NCBI GenBank assembly: GCA_944320985.1 | Contig: CALUJN010000045.1 | Coordinates: 1-58,622 of the forward strand | Length of the DNA: 58,622 nt | Origin: an uncultured Alistipes sp. | GTDB lineage: Bacteria; Bacteroidota; Bacteroidia; Bacteroidales; Rikenellaceae | Direction of reading: 5' to 3' | Notes under the pieces: generated by a model | The model's database searches: none | Seen by the model: only the letters and a program-made list of their open reading frames with translations | What the model was told of the DNA's origin: nothing | Position numbers and translations under genes: made by a program | Part shown: positions 1-8,497 of the stretch, one piece after another | Layout: each line of letters begins with the position of its first letter | How positions within the stretch are numbered: the first letter of the stretch is position 1

Positions 1-728
1 CGGGCGACCGCGTGAACCTCGCCGACGAAGAGTACACGATGGGTAACCCCGACCTGCGCAATACCGTATCGAACAACTACGACCTGATGTTCGAGTATTA
101 CTTCAAGTCGATCGGTCTGGTATCGGCCGGAGTCTATTACAAGCAGATCTCCGACTTCATCGTCGACGCCATGATCGAGGATCAGACGATCGGCGGCACC
201 GAGTTCAAGGAGCTCTACAAGGCCGTCAATGCCGGTGATGCCACACTCTTCGGTGTTGAGGTGGCCTTCCAGCGCGACCTGGGATTCATCTCCCCGGCTC
301 TGAAGAACTTCGGTATCTATACCAACTACACCTACAACCATTCGAAGGTGACGCGGCTGACCGATCCGATCTTCGCCGGACGCAGTGCCGACGACATTCA
401 GCTGCCCGGAACCCCCGAGCACACGGTCAATGCCTCGCTCTACTTCGAGAACAAGCGCCTCACGGCAACTCTCTCGTACAACTACGCCAGCTCGTTCCTC
501 GATAACGAGGAGATGGGTATGACCCCCTTCACGGACCGTTACTACGACAGCGTCAACTACCTCGATGCCAACCTTTCGGTTCGAGCCACGAAGCACATTT
601 CGATCTTCGCCGAAGTGGGCAACCTGCTGAATCAGCCCCTGCGCTATTATCAGGGCACGAAGGATCGCGTCCGCCAAGCCGAGTATTACGGTATCCGCTG
701 CTCGCTCGGAGCCAAGGTCCGCTTCTGA
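1..728 (+). CDS. TonB-dependent receptor, C-terminal part (partial)
   Basis: The reading frame is open from the first bases of the window, with codons in phase from position 3, so the gene starts upstream. About 241 residues are visible. They show alternating aromatic and polar strands typical of an outer-membrane beta-barrel, for example NFGIYTNYTYNHSKV and RLTATLSYNYASSF. The protein ends in AKVRF, and a terminal Phe is the usual last residue of a barrel recognised by the BAM machinery. In the family the protein is an energised importer of the outer membrane. The plug domain and signal peptide are outside the window, so the ligand cannot be inferred. A strong hairpin terminator follows 22 bases after the stop. 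Confidence 0.85.
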   Translation, partial: GDRVNLADEEYTMGNPDLRNTVSNNYDLMFEYYFKSIGLVSAGVYYKQISDFIVDAMIEDQTIGGTEFKELYKAVNAGDATLFGVEVAFQRDLGFISPALKNFGIYTNYTYNHSKVTRLTDPIFAGRSADDIQLPGTPEHTVNASLYFENKRLTATLSYNYASSFLDNEEMGMTPFTDRYYDSVNYLDANLSVRATKHISIFAEVGNLLNQPLRYYQGTKDRVRQAEYYGIRCSLGAKVRF

Positions 729-750
729 GGCGTTGCTTCGGGTGTTCGAC

Positions 751-787
751 AAAAAAACGGTCCGGAGATCTCTCCGGACCGTTTTTT
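751..787. terminator. Bidirectional intrinsic terminator
   Basis: A perfect 12-base stem (ACGGTCCGGAGA with its complement, 2-base loop) is flanked by a run of A on the left and a run of T on the right. It can therefore terminate both the receptor gene on the plus strand and the convergent GH2 gene on the minus strand. Confidence 0.85.
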
Positions 788-806
788 CTGCGGAAATCCA
801 CCCCGT

Positions 807-2657
807 CTATTCGTCGAGCGAACGGCAGATCTCCTCGTTGATGGCCCGGATGCGTTCCGGATCCACCTTCAGCACCTTGCGGTCGTAGGTCATCAGTCCG
901 TTGACCTCGATCTCCACGTCTGTCGTCTGCGTGTAGACGGCCGCCGAGAAGCCGTTCGGAATGAGTTTCTTCAACTTCTCCGCGTAGCGTTCATATTCGT
1001 CCGTCACGGCCTGCGGGGAGTCGAAACGCACATAGCCCCAGTTGCGGTCGGGCTCCCAAATGTGTCCCTTCAATACCAGACCGATCCCGCCGTATTCGCC
1101 CAGCACCGTTGCCCGATTGTGGTCATAAAGATAGAGTTCCGGATCCGGATAGTGGTGCAGGTCGAGCAGGTCGCCCGTCAGATAGTGGTTTCCGCCGCTG
1201 GCCGGATTCACCAGACGCGAAGGATCGTAGGCCTTGGTCCATTCGGTGATTTCGACGGTTTTGAACTGTCCCCAGGCCTCGTTGAAGGGGACCCATACGC
1301 CGATCGACGCGAAATTGTACAGGCAGTCGATGATCTCGCGCCACTCCTTGCGGTAGTACGATTCGGAGAGTGCCGAGCGGTGCTTCTCCTCGCCGGTGAA
1401 GTAGTTGCGGTTTTGCCATTGCGGCATCTCGTCGGCCTGGTCGCCGCTCGGCATGTCCTGCCAGACGATCATGCCCAGACGGTCGCAATGCCAGTACCAG
1501 CGAGCCGGTTCCACCTTGATGTGTTTGCGGATCATGTTGTATCCCAACTCCTTGGTCTTGATCACATCGTAGGCCAGCGCCTCGTCCGAAGGGGCCGTGT
1601 AGAGGCCGTCGGGCCACCAGCCCTGATCCAGCGGCCCGAACTGGAACAGCGGTTTGTCGTTGAGCAGCAGCCGCATGACGCCCGTATGGTCGCGTCCCGT
1701 CGAGAACTTCCGCATGGCCGCATAGCTGCGGACCTCATCCAGCGTTCTGCCGTTTCGTTCCAGGGTGACGGTCATCTCGTAGAGGAACGGCGTATCGGGG
1801 CTCCAGAGTTTGGGCTCCGGGAGGAAGAGCTCTGCGGCGGCACCGCCTATCGCCTCGGCCTGAGCGACCTGTACGCTCCCGTCGAAGAGCCGCACGCGAA
1901 TCCGGTCGCCGGGTTGTGCGCCGCAGAGGTCGGTCTCGACCCGGAAACTCTTCCGATCCAGATCGGGCGTTGTCTTCAGAGCCCGTACATACTGCTGCGG
2001 CACGGCCTCGAGCCATACCGTCTGCCAGATTCCCGTTACCGGGGTATACCAGATGCCTCCGGGATGATTGACCTGTTTTCCGCGCGGCTGCGGCCCTTCG
2101 TCCGTAGGATCCCAGACCCGGACCCGAAGCGTGTTATTCCCCTTCCTGAGCGCTTCCGTGATGTCGAACCCGAACGGAGTAAAACCGCCGCTGTGGCTGC
2201 CGACACACACGCCGTTGACCCATACGTCGGCCCGCCAGTCCACGGCTCCGAAGTGGAGCAGCACCCGTTTGCCGGACCATTTCGGCGAAACGGTGAACGT
2301 GCGTTCGTACCAAAGTTCCTGCTGCGCACCTACGCGGCGTCCGACACCCGAAAGCGAGGATTCGGCGGCAAACGGAACCAGAATCTCCCCTTCCCATTCG
2401 GTGGGTTGCGTCCCCAGCGGCAGGATGGCATAGTTCCAGAGCCCGTTGAGATTCTGCCATTCAGCACGGACCAGCTGCGGGCGCGGATATTCGGGCAATA
2501 CCTGTTCGGGGTTGAGCTTTTCGCCCCACTCCGTACGGATCCGGTCGCCGGCCGGCTTCCATTGTGCCCAGCCCGGAAGAGCCGTCAAAAGAAATGCCGA
2601 CACGAGTATGTTATGGAAAACCCGTCCCGGCAGCCACGTCGATTTTTTGTTCATCAT
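807..2657 (-). CDS. Secreted glycoside hydrolase family 2 protein
   Basis: This 616-residue protein begins with a signal peptide (about residues 1-32, ending LPGWAQ). It has the GH2 order: an N-terminal jelly-roll sugar-binding domain (WYERTFTVSPKW, VDWRADVWVNG), an immunoglobulin-like domain, and a TIM barrel from about residue 330. PFNEAWGQ contains the acid/base Glu (E460), and LGEYGG (E521) is a candidate nucleophile in the usual downstream place. GH2 enzymes are retaining beta-galactosidases, glucuronidases or mannosidases. At 616 residues this is a short form without the large C-terminal beta-galactosidase domains, and its specificity cannot be read from sequence. It stands alone, divergent from the GNAT gene. 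A candidate -7 promoter element lies 36 bases upstream of the start. Confidence 0.88.
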   Translation of the reverse strand: MMNKKSTWLPGRVFHNILVSAFLLTALPGWAQWKPAGDRIRTEWGEKLNPEQVLPEYPRPQLVRAEWQNLNGLWNYAILPLGTQPTEWEGEILVPFAAESSLSGVGRRVGAQQELWYERTFTVSPKWSGKRVLLHFGAVDWRADVWVNGVCVGSHSGGFTPFGFDITEALRKGNNTLRVRVWDPTDEGPQPRGKQVNHPGGIWYTPVTGIWQTVWLEAVPQQYVRALKTTPDLDRKSFRVETDLCGAQPGDRIRVRLFDGSVQVAQAEAIGGAAAELFLPEPKLWSPDTPFLYEMTVTLERNGRTLDEVRSYAAMRKFSTGRDHTGVMRLLLNDKPLFQFGPLDQGWWPDGLYTAPSDEALAYDVIKTKELGYNMIRKHIKVEPARWYWHCDRLGMIVWQDMPSGDQADEMPQWQNRNYFTGEEKHRSALSESYYRKEWREIIDCLYNFASIGVWVPFNEAWGQFKTVEITEWTKAYDPSRLVNPASGGNHYLTGDLLDLHHYPDPELYLYDHNRATVLGEYGGIGLVLKGHIWEPDRNWGYVRFDSPQAVTDEYERYAEKLKKLIPNGFSAAVYTQTTDVEIEVNGLMTYDRKVLKVDPERIRAINEEICRSLDE

Positions 2658-2693
2658 CTTGTTTTCGGTGTTTCAGTTAGTAATTTCTACCTA

Positions 2694-2701
2694 CAAACAT
2701 A
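2694..2701 (-). promoter_or_regulatory. Candidate -7 promoter element for the GH2 gene
   Basis: Read on the minus strand the element is TATGTTTG, which fits the Bacteroidetes -7 consensus TAnnTTTG. It lies upstream of the GH2 start codon at 2657. No clear -33 TTTG at the standard spacing was seen, so the call is tentative. Confidence 0.4.
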
Positions 2702-2881
2702 CAACAAATTGACGACAATAAATAATGTTTTGGACGGAAATATAGAAGATTCTGCGCTTTTACGATTCGGATTCCGGGATTTTCGGAGGTTGATTCTGGA
2801 TTCGGGAAGAATGGGTGACAAGTGAGTCCGGCATTGGTTTTTCTGGGATTTTGACGTATCTTGGCGGAAAAATTGACCGTC

Positions 2882-3451
2882 ATGACTCAATCTGAACTGC
2901 AATTCATCCCCTTCCGCTCCCGATTCGACAAGGGGTGGGAGGAGGCCTGGAAACTCTACGAGCATTCATTCCCCCGTTGCGAGCGCTGGGACGAATCCGC
3001 TTACGAAAGGGCCTTCGACGATCCGGCCTTCGAGGCCGATGGCATCTGGTGTCGGGAGGAGTTCGTCGGCATCCTTTTCCATTGGACCACCGCCGATTTC
3101 CATTATGTCGAACACCTCGCCATTTCGCCCCGGCTGCGCGGACAGCAGATGGGCTCCCGGGCTCTCGAAGCCTTCTGCCGGGGACGGCGCGTCATTCTGG
3201 AGATTGATCCGCCGCAGGATGAGATCTCGATCCGACGGTTGCACTTCTATGAACGGTTGGGATTCGTCGCCAACCCTCATTCGTATGTTCATCCCTCGTT
3301 CCGACGCCCCTTCCAGTCTCACCGTCTGGTGCTGATGAGCCGTCCGGAGCCGCTTACCGACGACGAGGCGCGTCGCTTCGCCGATTTCATCCGCGAACAT
3401 GTGCTGAGTTACTCCGAACACGAACATCCCGATTTGCCGCGCATCGAGTAA
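2882..3451 (+). CDS. GNAT-family N-acetyltransferase
   Basis: This 189-residue protein has the GNAT core: the beta4 strand FHYVEHLAISPRLRGQQMG followed by an alpha3 helix, which together form the acetyl-CoA pyrophosphate loop (R/Q-x-x-G-x-G/A variant RLRGQQMG). A later segment, RLHFYERLGFV, is the classic C-terminal GNAT motif. The acceptor substrate is not inferable. I chose the ATG at 2882; a TTG at 2861 in the same frame would add seven residues with no family support. The gene is single, divergent from the GH2 gene, and is closed by the terminator at 3543-3581. Confidence 0.85.
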   Translation: MTQSELQFIPFRSRFDKGWEEAWKLYEHSFPRCERWDESAYERAFDDPAFEADGIWCREEFVGILFHWTTADFHYVEHLAISPRLRGQQMGSRALEAFCRGRRVILEIDPPQDEISIRRLHFYERLGFVANPHSYVHPSFRRPFQSHRLVLMSRPEPLTDDEARRFADFIREHVLSYSEHEHPDLPRIE

Positions 3452-3542
3452 ACGCCCCGGCGAAACGGTACCCTGCCCGATTCCGCTTCCCTGAGGGTTG
3501 CGGCAGGATCCGGCAAATGCCGGGACTCCGGATGCCGACCAT

Positions 3543-3581
3543 AGGAAAAGGTCCGACAGACACTCTGTCGGACCTTTTCCT
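3543..3581. terminator. Bidirectional intrinsic terminator between convergent genes
   Basis: AGGAAAAGGTCCGACAGA pairs with its complement around a short loop, giving a stem of at least 14 bases with A-rich and T-rich flanks. It sits between the convergent GNAT gene and the YeiH-family gene and can serve both. Confidence 0.85.
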
Positions 3582-3604
3582 GTAACATGACGGGTTGCGC
3601 CGGA

Positions 3605-4711
3605 CTACATCATTCCGACGACCCATTTCGTCAGGAAATATCCGCCCACGACGAGCCACACATAGAGCAGTCCGGCCAGCACGAAGGGCTTGGCGCCTGC
3701 CTGGCGGAACTTGTCGAGACTCGTTTCGGTTCCCAACGCCGTCATGGCCATCGTCAGCAGGAAGGTGTCGATATATTCGATCGTTCCGTTGAGGGGAATT
3801 TCACGCACGCTCTCCACGCCGCACCAATGTTGCAGCAACGAATTCAGACAGATCACGGCGATGAATCCGAAGGCGAACCAGGGAATCGTGATGCGGCCTT
3901 TTCCGGCTTTCCGCTCCGATTCCGTTGCGGTCTGCTGTCCGGCAGCAGCGACCTCCCTGCGGCGGCGTCCGGCCAGCGCGAAGCTCATCACCACCAGCAC
4001 CGGAGCCAACATCATCACGCGGATCATCTTCGTGATGGTGGCCGTACCGGCAATGCCCAGCGAGTCGGTCGGATCCATGGCGTTGCCTGCACCGGCCACG
4101 TGAGCCACTTCGTGGAGCGTGCTGCCCGTGTAGATCGCCACCTCGGTATCGGTCATTGCGTCGAGCATGCCCGTGCGGTACATCACCGGGTAGAGGAACA
4201 TCGAGAGGGTTCCGAAGATCACGACCGTCGAGACGGCGATTGCCGTTTTGTATCCTTCGCATTTGACGACCGGTTCGGCGCCCAGTACGGCGGCTGCTCC
4301 GCAGATGGCGCTGCCCGTGGAGGTCATCAGCGCCGTGTCGCGGTCGATTTTCAGGAGACGTCCCAACAGCACGCCGCCGAGGATCGTCACCGTGACGACC
4401 ACCAGGTCGACCACAACGGCTGGAATGCCGACGGCGGCGACCTGTGCCAGCGTCAGACGGAAGCCGTAGAGGATAATGCCCCATCTGAGCACCTGTTTGG
4501 TGCAGAACTTGATGCCCGGGACCCATGTTTCAGGGAGTTTGTTGCGCAGGCTGTTGGCATAGAGCATGCCCAGCACGATGCCGACGATCAGCGGACTGAA
4601 CGATAACCGCTGGATGAGGGGAATGCCGGCGATGTAAAACGCCGCGAATGAAAACAGTGCGATCAGAAGAATTCCGTGGAGGGTGTTTGCCCGATTGCCT
4701 TTTTCCAACAT
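3605..4711 (-). CDS. yeiH: YeiH-family (UPF0324) membrane transporter, putative sulfate exporter
   Basis: This 368-residue inner-membrane protein has about ten hydrophobic segments. It matches the UPF0324/YeiH family through LSFSPLIVGIVLGMLYAN near the N terminus, TGSAICGAAAVLGAEPV in the middle and the STLHEVAHVAGAG signature. The family is annotated as putative sulfate exporter, but direct transport evidence is thin, so the substrate is open. The length is normal for the family. It lies directly downstream of a LysR-type regulator on the same strand. The 136-base gap between them carries a three-half-site inverted repeat, which suggests that the regulator controls this gene. Confidence 0.88.
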   Translation of the reverse strand: MLEKGNRANTLHGILLIALFSFAAFYIAGIPLIQRLSFSPLIVGIVLGMLYANSLRNKLPETWVPGIKFCTKQVLRWGIILYGFRLTLAQVAAVGIPAVVVDLVVVTVTILGGVLLGRLLKIDRDTALMTSTGSAICGAAAVLGAEPVVKCEGYKTAIAVSTVVIFGTLSMFLYPVMYRTGMLDAMTDTEVAIYTGSTLHEVAHVAGAGNAMDPTDSLGIAGTATITKMIRVMMLAPVLVVMSFALAGRRRREVAAAGQQTATESERKAGKGRITIPWFAFGFIAVICLNSLLQHWCGVESVREIPLNGTIEYIDTFLLTMAMTALGTETSLDKFRQAGAKPFVLAGLLYVWLVVGGYFLTKWVVGMM

Positions 4712-4776
4712 GATAACCTTTTCTTTGTTTCGGCTGCAAAGATTGCACCTTTATTTGGGATCCGGAACAAAAAATC

Positions 4777-4801
4777 GTTATGTGCAATAACTTTGGGTTA
4801 T
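4777..4801. promoter_or_regulatory. Candidate LysR-type operator upstream of yeiH
   Basis: Three half-sites are evenly spaced in the pattern GTTAT-N5-ATAAC-N5-GTTAT, with a 10-base period so that all lie on one face of the helix. The right-hand pair contains the T-N11-A core (T4788, A4800) known for LysR-family operators. The array ends 65 bases upstream of the yeiH start codon, between the LysR gene and its presumed target. Binding is inferred. Confidence 0.55.
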
Positions 4802-4847
4802 CGTATGGGACTTTTGGGATCGTTTGATGCCGGAGCCTTTGCCGTTG

Positions 4848-5735
4848 TCAACGGCAGGCCAGCGCAAAATCCATGAATTGCCGGACAAGCCGTGTCGGAT
4901 GCGCCTCGGAGTGTACGAAGACGAAATCCCGCAACAGCGTCATTCCCTCGAGATCCACGATCCGCAGGGTGCCGCTGCGTAGTTCGTCGACCACCGAGAA
5001 GGCCGAGACGATGGCCATGGCGTCGCTGTTGCGTACGAAACCCTTGATCCCTTCGGTCGAGCCGAGGCGCAGGACAACCTGCAGTTGCGAGAGCCGGATG
5101 CCCTGTTCTGCCAGAGCCGCGGAGATCACCTCAAGGGTTCCCGAGCCGTTTTCACGCAACACGAGCGGGATGCGGCACAGCATCTCGGGCGTCACCGATT
5201 CGGTCCGGGCATGGGGGCCTCCGGGCCGTGCCACCAGCACCAGTTCATCGGGCCGGAAGAGCGTGTAGTGCAGCCCCTGCCGGCGGCTGACGCTCTCGAC
5301 CAGCCCCAGGTCGATCGCATGGTCATCCAGCGCCTGTTCGATCTGCCCGCTGTTGCCCGAAAGAAGCGACACCCGCATCTTCGGGAAGCGGGTTGTGAAA
5401 CGCGCCAGAATCGGCGGCAGCAGGTATTGGGAGATGGTGGTGCTGGCTCCGAGGCGCAATTCGCCTTCGGTTTGGCCCGTGCAGAGGCTCATTTCGTACT
5501 CCAGACGGCGATAGTCGTCGGCCACGTGCTGTGCTTCGTCGAGCAGCGTGCGTCCTGCATCGGTCAGTTCCAGACGGCTGCCGCGGCGCGTGAAGAGTTG
5601 TACGCCATAACGGGATTCCAGTTCGCCGACGTGTTTGCTGACGGCCGGCTGTGAGATGTCGAGCTGCTCGGCCGTGCGTGTGAAACTCAGCGTCCGGGCC
5701 GCCGTGATGAAGACTCTGAGGCGGAAATCGTCCAT
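4848..5735 (-). CDS. LysR-family transcriptional regulator
   Basis: This 295-residue protein has an N-terminal winged helix-turn-helix (ARTLSFTRTAEQLDISQPAV, residues about 13-32) and a linker helix. A periplasmic-binding-protein-like effector domain follows from about residue 88 (GELRLGASTTISQYLLPP), a start shared with CysB/CbbR-type members. The size is normal. I prefer the ATG at 5735; a TTG at 5744 would extend it by three residues and overlap the DHH gene stop. It follows the DHH gene by 5 bases and is followed by yeiH, so it may be co-transcribed with the former and act on the latter. The inducer is unknown. Confidence 0.9.
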   Translation of the reverse strand: MDDFRLRVFITAARTLSFTRTAEQLDISQPAVSKHVGELESRYGVQLFTRRGSRLELTDAGRTLLDEAQHVADDYRRLEYEMSLCTGQTEGELRLGASTTISQYLLPPILARFTTRFPKMRVSLLSGNSGQIEQALDDHAIDLGLVESVSRRQGLHYTLFRPDELVLVARPGGPHARTESVTPEMLCRIPLVLRENGSGTLEVISAALAEQGIRLSQLQVVLRLGSTEGIKGFVRNSDAMAIVSAFSVVDELRSGTLRIVDLEGMTLLRDFVFVHSEAHPTRLVRQFMDFALACR

Positions 5736-5740
5736 GGTCG

Positions 5741-6772
5741 TCAACCCAGATGCCCTTCGGCCGCGAACTCCGCTACGGAACGTACGTAGTGGTCGATCGT
5801 TTCGCGCATCGAGACGAACGATTTTCCGCCGGCGGCATTCTTGTGTCCGCCGCCGTTGAAGTATTTGCGGGCGAAGAGGTTGACGTCCACGTCGCCGCGC
5901 GAACGCAGCGAAATGCGGATGAACTTGCGGTGAGCGAGGAACATGGCCGACATCTTGACCTTCTTGATCGTCAGGGCGTAGTTGACGAACCCCTCGCTGT
6001 CGCCCTGCTGGAACTGGAAGCGGCGCATTTCGCCCTCGAGCAGGGACATGTAGGCCACGGTTCCGTTCTGGATTATCTCCATCTTGCGGTTGATGGCATA
6101 GCCGAACAGCCGGGCCCGCCCCTCGGTATAGGCGTTGTAGACGCTGTTGTGGATTGCCGGGATATCGATGCCCTTCTCGCCAAGCACGGCCACGGCGCGG
6201 AACAGCTCGGGCGTGAGGAACGAGAAGGCGAAGTTCCCCGTGTCGGTCATCATGCCCACGTAGAGCAGTTCGGCCATTTCACGCGTAATGGCCTGCGTGC
6301 CGCACAGATCTTCGATGATTCGGTATACCAGAAAACACGTGCTCGACGAATCGGGATGGGAGAAGGTCAGGTCGAACCCCTTGTCGGGCGAAAGGTGATG
6401 GTCGATCAACACCCGGACGGCCGTTGTGTTCTCCTCGATGGTTTGGCTGAGATTCTCCAGCCGAGAAACGGCATTGAAGTCGAGGCAGAAGAGGATGTCG
6501 GCCTCGGCAACGGCCCGGACGGCCCGCCCCTCGACGTCGGTCTTGAATACCACGACCTGTTCGATGCCGGGCATCCAGTCCAGGAAATAGGGGTATTTGT
6601 TCGGGACGATGCACGTAACCGTATGACCCATTCCGCGGAGCACTTCGGCCCAGGCGAGCGATGACCCGACGGCATCTCCGTCGGGATTGGTATGGGACAG
6701 GATGACAATATGCCGTGCGGGGCGTGCAAGCAGTTCCCGCAGGCGTTCGATATGCTCTTTCGACAGTTCCAT
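5741..6772 (-). CDS. DHH-family phosphoesterase (NrnA-like oligoribonuclease / pAp phosphatase)
   Basis: This 343-residue protein has the DHH domain motifs NPDGDAVGSSLA (residues 29-40), FCLDFN (95-100) and LIDHHLS (122-128). A C-terminal DHHA1 domain carries GGGHKNAAGG. This two-domain architecture is that of NrnA-type enzymes, which degrade short RNA oligomers and pAp in the cytoplasm; the choice between those substrates is inference. The ATG at 6772 was chosen because the N terminus then starts just before the first DHH strand and lies 27 bases downstream of a good promoter. The stop lies 5 bases before the LysR gene. Confidence 0.88.
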   Translation of the reverse strand: MELSKEHIERLRELLARPARHIVILSHTNPDGDAVGSSLAWAEVLRGMGHTVTCIVPNKYPYFLDWMPGIEQVVVFKTDVEGRAVRAVAEADILFCLDFNAVSRLENLSQTIEENTTAVRVLIDHHLSPDKGFDLTFSHPDSSSTCFLVYRIIEDLCGTQAITREMAELLYVGMMTDTGNFAFSFLTPELFRAVAVLGEKGIDIPAIHNSVYNAYTEGRARLFGYAINRKMEIIQNGTVAYMSLLEGEMRRFQFQQGDSEGFVNYALTIKKVKMSAMFLAHRKFIRISLRSRGDVDVNLFARKYFNGGGHKNAAGGKSFVSMRETIDHYVRSVAEFAAEGHLG

Positions 6773-6799
6773 CGGCTTTTCAAGCGTTGGTGGGCTCGG

Positions 6800-6830
6800 C
6801 AAAGATACAAAAAAAGGAAAAGATAACAAA
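6800..6830 (-). promoter_or_regulatory. Bacteroidetes-type promoter for the DHH phosphoesterase gene
   Basis: On the minus strand TTTG (6830-6827) is followed after 19 bases by TATCTTTG (6807-6800). This matches the -33/-7 consensus TTTG-N19-TAnnTTTG of the Bacteroides primary sigma factor. It lies in the 77-base gap between nth and the DHH gene, so the DHH gene can be transcribed independently of the uvrD operon. Confidence 0.65.
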
Positions 6831-6849
6831 CCCGGCCTCGTGTCGGGGG

Positions 6850-7524
6850 CTATTTTCGGGCGGAAGGTGTTTCGGGGGAGAGATTCTGTCGGTCGGCGGC
6901 GTATTTTCGGCACCAGGGGGCGATGCCGCACTCCGTGCACTTCGGAGCCCGGGCCGTGCAGACATAGCGCCCGTGAAGAATCAGCCAGTGGTGCGCAACG
7001 GGAAGCAGATGTCCCGGGATATTCTTTTCCAGGGTCAGTTCGGTCTGGAGCGGAGTTTTCGAGCGTGTGGTCAGCCCGATGCGCTCCGAGACGCGGAAGA
7101 CGTGCGTATCGACCGGCATCACCTGCTTCTGCCACAGCACGGCTCCCAGGACGTTGGCCGTTTTGCGCCCCACGCCCGGCAGGCTCTGCAGGGCCTTCAG
7201 ATCGCTCGGAACCTCTCCGCCGAATTCCGAACAGAGTTTGCGGGCCATGGCGGCCAGGTTGCGCGCCTTGTTGTTCGGATAGGAGATGCTTCGGATGTAG
7301 GGGTAGATCTCCTCGGCCGAGGCCCCGGCCATGGCCTGCGGCGTCGGGAAGGCCTCGAACAGGGCCGGTGTGGTCATGTTGACCCGCTTGTCGGTGCACT
7401 GGGCCGAGAGGACCACTGCGACCAGCAGCTGAAAGGGGTCTTTATAATGCAGCTCGCTCTCGGCCGTGGGCATGTGCTCCGAGAACCAGGCGATGATGCC
7501 CTCGTAACGTTCTTTCGTTTTCAT
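6850..7524 (-). CDS. nth: Endonuclease III
   Basis: This 224-residue enzyme is a base-excision-repair DNA glycosylase/AP lyase for oxidised pyrimidines. The helix-hairpin-helix LPGVGRKTANVL carries catalytic Lys121, and VDTHV carries catalytic Asp139. The C-terminal 4Fe-4S cluster has the family spacing C189-x6-C196-x2-C199-x5-C205. All catalytic and cluster residues are present and the length is normal. The start at 7524 overlaps the stop of the upstream glycosyltransferase gene by four bases, implying translational coupling in a uvrD-GT2-nth operon. Confidence 0.96.
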   Translation of the reverse strand: MKTKERYEGIIAWFSEHMPTAESELHYKDPFQLLVAVVLSAQCTDKRVNMTTPALFEAFPTPQAMAGASAEEIYPYIRSISYPNNKARNLAAMARKLCSEFGGEVPSDLKALQSLPGVGRKTANVLGAVLWQKQVMPVDTHVFRVSERIGLTTRSKTPLQTELTLEKNIPGHLLPVAHHWLILHGRYVCTARAPKCTECGIAPWCRKYAADRQNLSPETPSARK

Positions 7525-8492
7525 GGTCTCTTCTTTTTTTGACGTCTGAACAGAATCTTCTTGACCAGCAGCCCGGCCCCCTCGGGACAGAGCAGCAGCC
7601 GTGGAGTACGGCGTACGTCGCGCCACCAACGGGCAAGATACTCGCCGAGGCCGCCGTGCCACGACAAGACCCACAACGCCACCGAACTGCGGCGCCGCAA
7701 CAACCGGAACCGGTTGTGCCCCGTGCCGTAGCGGGCCTCGAACCAGAGGTCGATGTCGAAGATCGAATCGCTGAAGGCTATCTTCTGCCGGTAGGCTTCA
7801 CTGTGGCTTACGCTCTCGGAGAGGCGCCGGTGGACGGCCGTCGTATCCGGAAGGCAGACGATACGGCTGCAGGCCGAGAACCACAGCCACATCGGAGCGT
7901 CGTCGGTCTTCCACTCGGGATGCTCCTCGGGCCGTACCTCCGCATAGTAACGGGCGATCAGTTCGCGACGGGCCACGGTCGTGCAGTTGCTGATCGTCAG
8001 GCGGTTCACCAGCCGGTCGAAATCGGTATGATGCTCCGCATGGTCGGGTTCCGAGCGGTTCTCGTCCATCCAGAAGCGTTGTGCCGCGGTATAGCACATG
8101 CCGCACCCGGGATCGGCCTCCAGCACGGCGACCTGTTTCTGGAGCTTCTGCGGGTCGCACCACCAGTCGTCGCCGTCGAGGTAGGCGACGTATTTCCCGA
8201 GGCAGGCCTCGAACGTCCGTCGGTAGTTGGCTCTCCATCCGACGTTCTCCGCCGACGTTACCAACCGGATCCGATCCGGATAGCGGGCAACATACGCCTC
8301 GCAAACCGCCCGCGTGGAGTCCGTGCTGCAATCCTCGCCCAGGACCAGCTCCACGCCGAACGTCGTCTGCTGTTCGAGAACGCTCTCGATGGCCCGGGGC
8401 AGGTAGCGCTCGTGGTTGTAGGTGGTCATGCAGACCGAGACCAGCGGAGTTTGCGGTTTCGGAACCGATTCCGATTGTGGCATCTTCTCCAT
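7521..8492 (-). CDS. Glycosyltransferase family 2
   Basis: This 323-residue protein has a GT-A fold N terminus (VSVCMTTYNHERYLPRAIES), the nucleotide-sugar-binding segment VLGEDCSTDSTRAV and the metal-binding motif YLDGDDWWCD. It has no signal peptide or clear membrane span, so it should act at the cytoplasmic side of the inner membrane, probably in surface polysaccharide or O-glycan assembly. That role is inferred. It is wedged 5 bases after uvrD and overlaps nth by four bases, an odd place between two DNA repair genes. Donor and acceptor are unknown. Confidence 0.9.
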   Translation of the reverse strand: MEKMPQSESVPKPQTPLVSVCMTTYNHERYLPRAIESVLEQQTTFGVELVLGEDCSTDSTRAVCEAYVARYPDRIRLVTSAENVGWRANYRRTFEACLGKYVAYLDGDDWWCDPQKLQKQVAVLEADPGCGMCYTAAQRFWMDENRSEPDHAEHHTDFDRLVNRLTISNCTTVARRELIARYYAEVRPEEHPEWKTDDAPMWLWFSACSRIVCLPDTTAVHRRLSESVSHSEAYRQKIAFSDSIFDIDLWFEARYGTGHNRFRLLRRRSSVALWVLSWHGGLGEYLARWWRDVRRTPRLLLCPEGAGLLVKKILFRRQKKKRP

Positions 8493-8497
8493 TCGCG

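Noticed and set aside
1062-2825. Long plus-strand open frame opposite the GH2 gene
   Set aside because: It is an antisense shadow of a strong, motif-bearing GH2 gene; the translation is low complexity with no recognisable domain.
6773-7399. Extension of the DHH phosphoesterase frame to 7399
   Set aside because: The extension overlaps nth in another frame and has no family similarity; a promoter sits at 6800-6830 just before the chosen ATG.
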